Source of the DNA: Streptomyces scopuliridis RB72
Lineage (GTDB): Bacteria; Actinomycetota; Actinomycetes; Streptomycetales; Streptomycetaceae
Assembly (NCBI RefSeq): GCF_000718095.1
Contig: NZ_JOEI01000051.1
Span: 1-18,704, forward strand
Length of the DNA: 18,704 nucleotides
Direction of reading: 5' to 3'
Every line of letters begins with the position of its first letter. Within the stretch, counting starts at the first letter, position 1. The notes beneath the pieces were generated by a model. That model worked only from the letters and a program-made list of their open reading frames with translations. It was not told the origin of the DNA and made no database searches. Below, piece after piece: positions 14,980 to 18,704 of this stretch. The position numbers and the translations under genes are program-made.

Positions 14980-16332
14980 CTACTGGTCGCGGTACATCTC
15001 GGCGACCAGGAAGGCCAGGTCGAGCGACTGGCTGCGGTTGAGCCGCGGGTCGCAGGCCGTCTCGTAGCGCTGGTGCAGATCGTCGACGAAGATCTCGTCG
15101 CCGCCGCCCACGCACTCGGTGACATCGTCGCCGGTCAGCTCCACATGGATACCGCCCGGGTGCGTGCCGAGGCCCTTGTGGACCTCGAAGAAGCCCTTGA
15201 CCTCGTCGAGCACATCGTCGAAGCGGCGGGTCTTGTGGCCGGAGGCCGCCTCGAAAGTGTTGCCGTGCATCGGGTCGGTCACCCACGCCACCGTGGCCCC
15301 GGAGGCCGTGACCTTCTCGACCAGCTCGGGGAGCTTGTCCCTGACCTTGTCGGCGCCCATCCGGACGATGAAGGTCAGCCGGCCCGGCTCGCGGTCGGGG
15401 TCGAGGCGGTCGATGTAGGTGAGCGCCTCGTCGACCGTCGTCGTCGGGCCGAGCTTGATCCCGATCGGGTTGTTGATCTTCGAGGCGAACTCGATGTGCG
15501 CGCCGTCCAGCTGGCGGGTGCGCTCACCGATCCAGACCATGTGGCCGGAGACGTCGTACAGCCGGCCCGTACGGGAGTCGATCCGGGTCAGCGCCGACTC
15601 GTAATCCAGCAGCAGCGCCTCGTGCGAGGAGAAGAACTCGACCGTGCGGAACTCCGCCGGGTCGGTGCCCGCGGCCTTCATGAAGTTCAGCGCGTTGTCG
15701 ATCTCGCGGGCGAGCTGCTCGTAACGCTGGCCCGACGGGGACGACTTCACGAAGTCCTGGTTCCAGGCGTGCACCTGGCGCAGATCGGCGTAGCCGCCGG
15801 TGGTGAAGGCGCGGACCAGATTGAGCGTGGCGGCGGACGCGTGGTACATCCGCTTGAGCCGCTCGGGGTCCGGGATCCGGGCCTTCTCGTTGAAGTCAAA
15901 ACCGTTGACGGAGTCACCGCGGTACGTCGGCAGCGTCACGCCGTCGCGGGTCTCGGTGCTCTTGGAGCGCGGCTTCGAGTACTGCCCGGCGATCCGGCCG
16001 ACCTTCACCACCGGCACGGACGCCGCGTAGGTGAGGACGGCGCCCATCTGAAGGAGCGTCTTCAGCTTGCTGCGGATGTGATCCGCGGAGACGGCGTCGA
16101 ACGCCTCGGCGCAGTCGCCGCCCTGGAGCAGGAACGCCTCGCCCTTGGCGACGGCCCCCATCCGGGCGCGCAGCTGGTCGCACTCCCCCGCGAAGACGAG
16201 CGGAGGATAGGTCCCCAGCTCGGCCACGACCTCGCGCAGGGCTTCCTGGTCCGGATACTCCGGCTGCTGGGCAGCGGGAAGATCTTGCCAGGAGGGCACA
16301 TGGGCCGCGGGGTTCTCAGCGTTCACTGTCAC
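14980..16332 (-). CDS. aroH: Class II 3-deoxy-7-phosphoheptulonate (DAHP) synthase
   Basis: This enzyme condenses phosphoenolpyruvate and erythrose 4-phosphate, the first step of the shikimate pathway. The 450-residue protein is of the plant/actinobacterial class II type. It shows LLQGGDCAEAF with metal ligand Cys74, GRIAGQYSKPRS, RGDSVNGFDF, SSHEALLLDYE, GERTRQLDGAHIEF, DPMHGNT (metal His), HVELTGDDVTEC (metal Glu) and the final CDPRLN (metal Asp). The GTG at 16332 follows TAATCT by 7 bases. A second in-frame GTG at 16326 is 9 bases after GGAG, so either start is possible. It is divergent from the trp leader and fused anthranilate synthase. The symbol follows common Streptomyces usage; mycobacteria call it aroG. 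Confidence 0.95.
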   Translation of the reverse strand: MTVNAENPAAHVPSWQDLPAAQQPEYPDQEALREVVAELGTYPPLVFAGECDQLRARMGAVAKGEAFLLQGGDCAEAFDAVSADHIRSKLKTLLQMGAVLTYAASVPVVKVGRIAGQYSKPRSKSTETRDGVTLPTYRGDSVNGFDFNEKARIPDPERLKRMYHASAATLNLVRAFTTGGYADLRQVHAWNQDFVKSSPSGQRYEQLAREIDNALNFMKAAGTDPAEFRTVEFFSSHEALLLDYESALTRIDSRTGRLYDVSGHMVWIGERTRQLDGAHIEFASKINNPIGIKLGPTTTVDEALTYIDRLDPDREPGRLTFIVRMGADKVRDKLPELVEKVTASGATVAWVTDPMHGNTFEAASGHKTRRFDDVLDEVKGFFEVHKGLGTHPGGIHVELTGDDVTECVGGGDEIFVDDLHQRYETACDPRLNRSQSLDLAFLVAEMYRDQ

Positions 16333-16339
16333 GCGCTCC

Positions 16340-16345
16340 AGATTA
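16340..16345 (-). promoter_or_regulatory. Candidate -10 box for DAHP synthase
   Basis: On the minus strand TAATCT is followed by GGAGCGC and the GTG start at 16332. Transcription could begin at or beside the first GTG. The GGAG within the spacer could instead serve the second GTG if transcription starts farther upstream. No -35 stands out. Confidence 0.4.
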
Positions 16346-16412
16346 CGTGGTCGCGGGCAGTGGTACAGGCGGCGCTCACAGTGTGGAACGGGCGGATCGC
16401 GGAGAGGGGTGC

Positions 16413-16418
16413 TATGTT
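16413..16418 (+). promoter_or_regulatory. Candidate -10 box for the trp leader transcript
   Basis: TATGTT is followed by GCCGCCC (7 bases) and the leader-peptide ATG at 16426. No Shine-Dalgarno lies before that ATG, so the leader peptide may be translated from a leaderless mRNA. The -35 region is G-rich and not recognisable. Confidence 0.5.
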
Positions 16419-16425
16419 GCCGCCC

Positions 16426-16482
16426 ATGTTCGCGCATTCGAATCAGACCTGGTGGTGGACCGCTCGCTCGGCGGCCCACTGA
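16426..16482 (+). CDS. trpL: trp operon leader peptide
   Basis: The 18-residue open frame MFAHSNQTWWWTARSAAH has three consecutive Trp codons (TGG at 16450-16458) and is followed by a terminator and the fused anthranilate synthase gene. It acts as a sensor: ribosomes stall at the Trp codons when charged tRNA-Trp is scarce. Its stop codon lies just after segment 2 of the attenuator, as in the enteric trp leader. A trp attenuator has been described for an anthranilate synthase gene of Streptomyces venezuelae, which supports the reading. Confidence 0.93.
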   Translation: MFAHSNQTWWWTARSAAH

Positions 16483-16538
16483 TTCACGCGCGCACCACGA
16501 ATCGCGAAGGCCGCCCGAGGGGCGGCCTTCAGTGTTTT
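16450..16538 (+). promoter_or_regulatory. trp attenuator (1:2, 2:3 and terminator 3:4 structures)
   Basis: Four pairing segments can be drawn. Segment 1, GTGGACCGC (16455-16463, in the Trp codons), pairs with segment 2, GCGGCCCAC (16471-16479), with one mismatch. GGCGGCC in segment 2 (16470-16476) pairs exactly with GGCCGCC in segment 3 (16509-16515). The terminator is GAAGGCCGCCC (16506-16516) with GGGCGGCCTTC (16520-16530), a perfect 11-bp stem with a GAG loop, followed by AGTGTTTT. Ribosome stalling on segment 1 frees segment 2 to form 2:3 and allow readthrough; normal translation permits termination. Confidence 0.93.
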
Positions 16539-16602
16539 CCGGGTCCGGGCTTCGGACCGGAGACGCGGGCCGTTCCTCCCCCACCCGGAAGGAACACCGC
16601 CG

Positions 16603-18504
16603 ATGCCCAACGCAACACCGCGGACGCTCGTCGCACGGCTCCTGGACGACGACTGCCCGCCCTTCGCCCTGCTCCGCCGCCGCACACCCGGCCGGGACCA
16701 CGGCGTCGTGGAGCTGCTGATCGGATCCGTACACGAGGCCGACCGGCTGGCCGAACTGCCGGACGGCGCCGGGCCCTCGCTCGCGCTCGTGCCGTTCCGG
16801 CAGATCAGGGAGCGCGGCTTCGACGTACGGGACGACGGGACCCCGCTGGCCGTGCTGGTCGCGGACGAGACGTACGAACTGCCGCTCGGTGATCTCCTCG
16901 CCGGGCTGCCCGCCCATGACGTACGGGTCGAGGACGGCGCGTTCGACATCGACGACGAGCGGTACGCGGAGATCGTACGGCGGGTGATCGAGGACGAGAT
17001 CGGCCGGGGCGAGGGCGCGAACTTCGTCATCCGGCGGACCTTCGAGGGCCGGGTCCCCGGCTTCGGGCGGGCCGACGCCCTCGCGCTCTTCCGGCGGCTG
17101 CTCACCGGTGAGCGCGGCGCGTACTGGACGTTCCTCGTCCACACCGGCGACCGCACCCTGGTCGGCGCCAGTCCGGAGGTCCATGTCCGGATGAGCGGCG
17201 GCACCGTCGTGATGAACCCGATCAGCGGGACCTTCCGCTATCCGCCGGAGGGCCCGACCCCGGAAGCGCTGCTGGAGTTCCTGGGCGACCGCAAGGAGAC
17301 GGAGGAGCTCTCCATGGTCGTCGACGAGGAACTGAAGATGATGTGCACCGTCGGCGACCGGGGCGGGGTGGTGATCGGCCCCCGGCTCAAGGAGATGGCC
17401 CATCTCGCGCACACGGAGTACGAGTTGCGCGGCCGTTCGTCGCTCGATGTGCGCGAGGTGCTGAAGGAGACGATGTTCGCGGCGACGGTCACCGGCTCGC
17501 CGGTGCAGAACGCCTGCCGGGTCATCGAACGCCATGAGGCCGGCGGGCGCGGCTACTACGGGGGCGCGCTCGCGCTCATCGGGCGGGACGCCGGCGGGGC
17601 GCAGACCCTCGACTCCCCCATCCTGATCCGTACCGCCGACATCGACCGCGACGGCGGGCTGCGGGTGCCGGTCGGGGCGACGCTCGTACGTCATTCGCGC
17701 CCGGAGAGCGAGGTCGCCGAGACCCACGCCAAGGCGGCGGGGGTGCTGGCGGCGCTGGGGGTACGGCCGGGCCGGCCGCGCGACGAGTCCGCGCGGCCCC
17801 GGCTCGCCGACGACCCGAGGGTCCGCGCCGCCCTGGACGCGCGGCGCGCGGACCTCGCGCCGTTCTGGCTGAAGATGCGGACCGCGTCCGCGACGCTCAC
17901 CGGGCACGCGCTGGTCGTCGACGGCGAGGACACGTTCACCGCGATGCTGGCGCATGTGCTGCGGTCGTCGGGTCTGGAGGTGACGGTGCGGCGCTACGAC
18001 GAGCCGGATCTGCGGAGGGATGTGCTGTCGCACGAGGGTCCGGTGGTGCTGGGGCCCGGCCCCGGCGACCCGACGGACACGGCCGACCCGAAGATGCGGG
18101 TGCTGCGCGGGCTGGCGGCGGGACTGCTCCGTGACCGGCGGCACGGGCTGCTCGGGGTCTGCCTCGGGCATGAGCTGATCGCGGCCGAGCTGGGCCTGGA
18201 GACGGTACGCAAGCGGGTGCCGTACCAGGGCGCGCAGACCAGAATCGACCTGTTCGGGCGGGAGGAGACGGTCGGCTTCTACAACAGCTTCACCGCGCGG
18301 TGCGATGACGCGGCGGTGGGGGAGTTGGCGGCGCATGGGGTGGAGGTGAGCCGGGACGGGGACAGCGGAGAGGTGTACGGGCTGAGGGGCGACGGGTTCG
18401 CGTCGGTGCAGTTCCATCCGGAGTCGGTGCTGACGCTGAATGGGGCGGGGGTGGTGGCGGGGCTGCTGGGCGCCTTCCGGCGGGGGGTCGTGGACGCGGG
18501 CTGA
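16603..18504 (+). CDS. trpE: Anthranilate synthase, fused TrpE-TrpG
   Basis: This 633-residue fusion makes anthranilate from chorismate and glutamine for tryptophan synthesis. Residues about 1-390 form the chorismate-using component, with GASPEVHVR (188-196), NPISGTFRY (205-213), ETEELSMVVDEE (242-253), TGSP (297-300) and GRGYYGGAL. A linker at about 391-430 leads to a class I glutamine amidotransferase with GPGPGDP (484-490), nucleophile Cys520 in GVCLGHE, and His605 and Glu607 in FHPES. GGAAGGA lies 9 bases before the ATG. The N-terminus lacks the LLES Trp-binding motif of typical TrpE, reading FALLRR instead. The fused layout is shared with PhzE-type enzymes, but the Trp attenuator upstream argues for tryptophan synthesis. 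Confidence 0.93.
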   Translation: MPNATPRTLVARLLDDDCPPFALLRRRTPGRDHGVVELLIGSVHEADRLAELPDGAGPSLALVPFRQIRERGFDVRDDGTPLAVLVADETYELPLGDLLAGLPAHDVRVEDGAFDIDDERYAEIVRRVIEDEIGRGEGANFVIRRTFEGRVPGFGRADALALFRRLLTGERGAYWTFLVHTGDRTLVGASPEVHVRMSGGTVVMNPISGTFRYPPEGPTPEALLEFLGDRKETEELSMVVDEELKMMCTVGDRGGVVIGPRLKEMAHLAHTEYELRGRSSLDVREVLKETMFAATVTGSPVQNACRVIERHEAGGRGYYGGALALIGRDAGGAQTLDSPILIRTADIDRDGGLRVPVGATLVRHSRPESEVAETHAKAAGVLAALGVRPGRPRDESARPRLADDPRVRAALDARRADLAPFWLKMRTASATLTGHALVVDGEDTFTAMLAHVLRSSGLEVTVRRYDEPDLRRDVLSHEGPVVLGPGPGDPTDTADPKMRVLRGLAAGLLRDRRHGLLGVCLGHELIAAELGLETVRKRVPYQGAQTRIDLFGREETVGFYNSFTARCDDAAVGELAAHGVEVSRDGDSGEVYGLRGDGFASVQFHPESVLTLNGAGVVAGLLGAFRRGVVDAG

Positions 18505-18510
18505 GTCGTA

Positions 18511-18569
18511 CGGTGCGCCGTCCGGCGGGGGGCGTTGCGCGGGGTGCGGTGCGCCGTCCGGCGGGGGTG
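18511..18569 (+). repeat. G-rich intergenic repeat units after trpEG
   Basis: Two further copies of GGTGCGCCGTCCGGCGGGGG start at 18512 and 18548, in the same orientation relative to the upstream gene as those after thiG. The following linker (GTGCGGGGTGCGTTGTGGTGCGG) also matches the post-thiG region with a small insertion or deletion difference. Confidence 0.75.
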
Positions 18570-18623
18570 CGGGGTGCGTTGTGGTGCGGGGCGCGGTGTC
18601 TGGTGGCGGGTGCCGGGGCCTCC

Positions 18624-18704
18624 GGAGGTGCGTGTCCGGACTGCTTTCCTCACCGCGCTTCGCGCGAGCTGCGACGCTTTACGTCCGGACACGCACCTCC
18701 TCCG
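18624..18704. repeat. Large inverted repeat with conserved core, copy 2
   Basis: GGAGGTGCGTGTCCGGAC (18624-18641) and GTCCGGACACGCACCTCC (18683-18700) form a perfect 18-bp inverted repeat around a 41-base centre. Bases 18630-18704 are identical to 10001-10075. The window ends inside or just after the element, so its right boundary is unknown. Like copy 1 it lies 3' of a plus-strand gene, here about 120 bases after the trpEG stop. Confidence 0.85.

Noticed and set aside
14980..18417. A minus-strand open frame of 1145 codons extending DAHP synthase far upstream across trpEG
   Set aside because: Only the last 450 codons are DAHP synthase. The rest is antisense to trpEG and crosses the trp attenuator, with no family match; it is an effect of high GC.

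Overview
The window is high-GC (roughly 70% or more) DNA with codons strongly biased to G or C in the third position, frequent GTG/TTG starts and typical actinomycete gene content. It looks like core chromosome of a Streptomyces or close relative. From memory, the gene order (metF, thiE, Rv2175c-type DNA-binding protein, thiO-thiS-thiG, PASTA kinase, DNase IV, bfr/bfd, class II DAHP synthase, fused anthranilate synthase) resembles the S. coelicolor region around SCO2100-SCO2117; this was not checked. There is no insertion sequence, prophage, CRISPR array, tRNA or rRNA.

Layout. 1-314: short C-rich repeats and a promoter region. 315-2442 (+): a DUF4126 membrane protein and a phytoene-desaturase-like flavoprotein. 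2525-5699 (-): a membrane protein with a Tyr/Gln/Gly-rich disordered tail, metF, thiE and an Rv2175c-family winged-helix protein. 5791-7412 (-): a ferredoxin-reductase-type flavoprotein and a small lipocalin-like protein. 7426-9780 (+): promoter, TPP riboswitch and thiO-thiS-thiG. 9781-10496: 716 bases without a gene, filled with two repeat families. 10497-13276 (+): a four-PASTA Ser/Thr kinase and DNase IV. 13279-13911 (-): a sulfite-oxidase-like molybdoenzyme. 14067-14809: bacterioferritin (+) and bacterioferritin-associated ferredoxin (-), convergent. 14980-16332 (-): class II DAHP synthase. 16413-18504 (+), divergent from it: trp leader peptide, attenuator and fused TrpE-TrpG. 18505-18704 repeats the post-thiG intergenic elements.

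How the parts work together. Thiamine: ThiO, ThiS and ThiG make the thiazole moiety under a TPP riboswitch, while ThiE joins thiazole and pyrimidine from a separate, opposite-strand unit with no visible riboswitch. Aromatic amino acids: DAHP synthase (shikimate entry) and anthranilate synthase (Trp branch) diverge from one regulatory region, and the latter is under ribosome-mediated attenuation with three consecutive Trp codons. Iron: Bfr stores iron and Bfd helps release it; only bfd has a visible DmdR/IdeR-type iron box.

The best signals beyond routine annotation are a 75-base element present twice with complete identity inside a large inverted repeat, once after thiG and once after trpEG; a G/C-skewed intergenic repeat family in opposite orientations on either side of that element; a set of start codons placed 6-7 bases after a TAnnnT hexamer with no Shine-Dalgarno, suggesting several leaderless mRNAs; and a neighbourhood (metF, Rv2175c, Ser/Thr kinase, class II DAHP synthase) that parallels mycobacteria. 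I found no convincing new defence or biosynthetic system.
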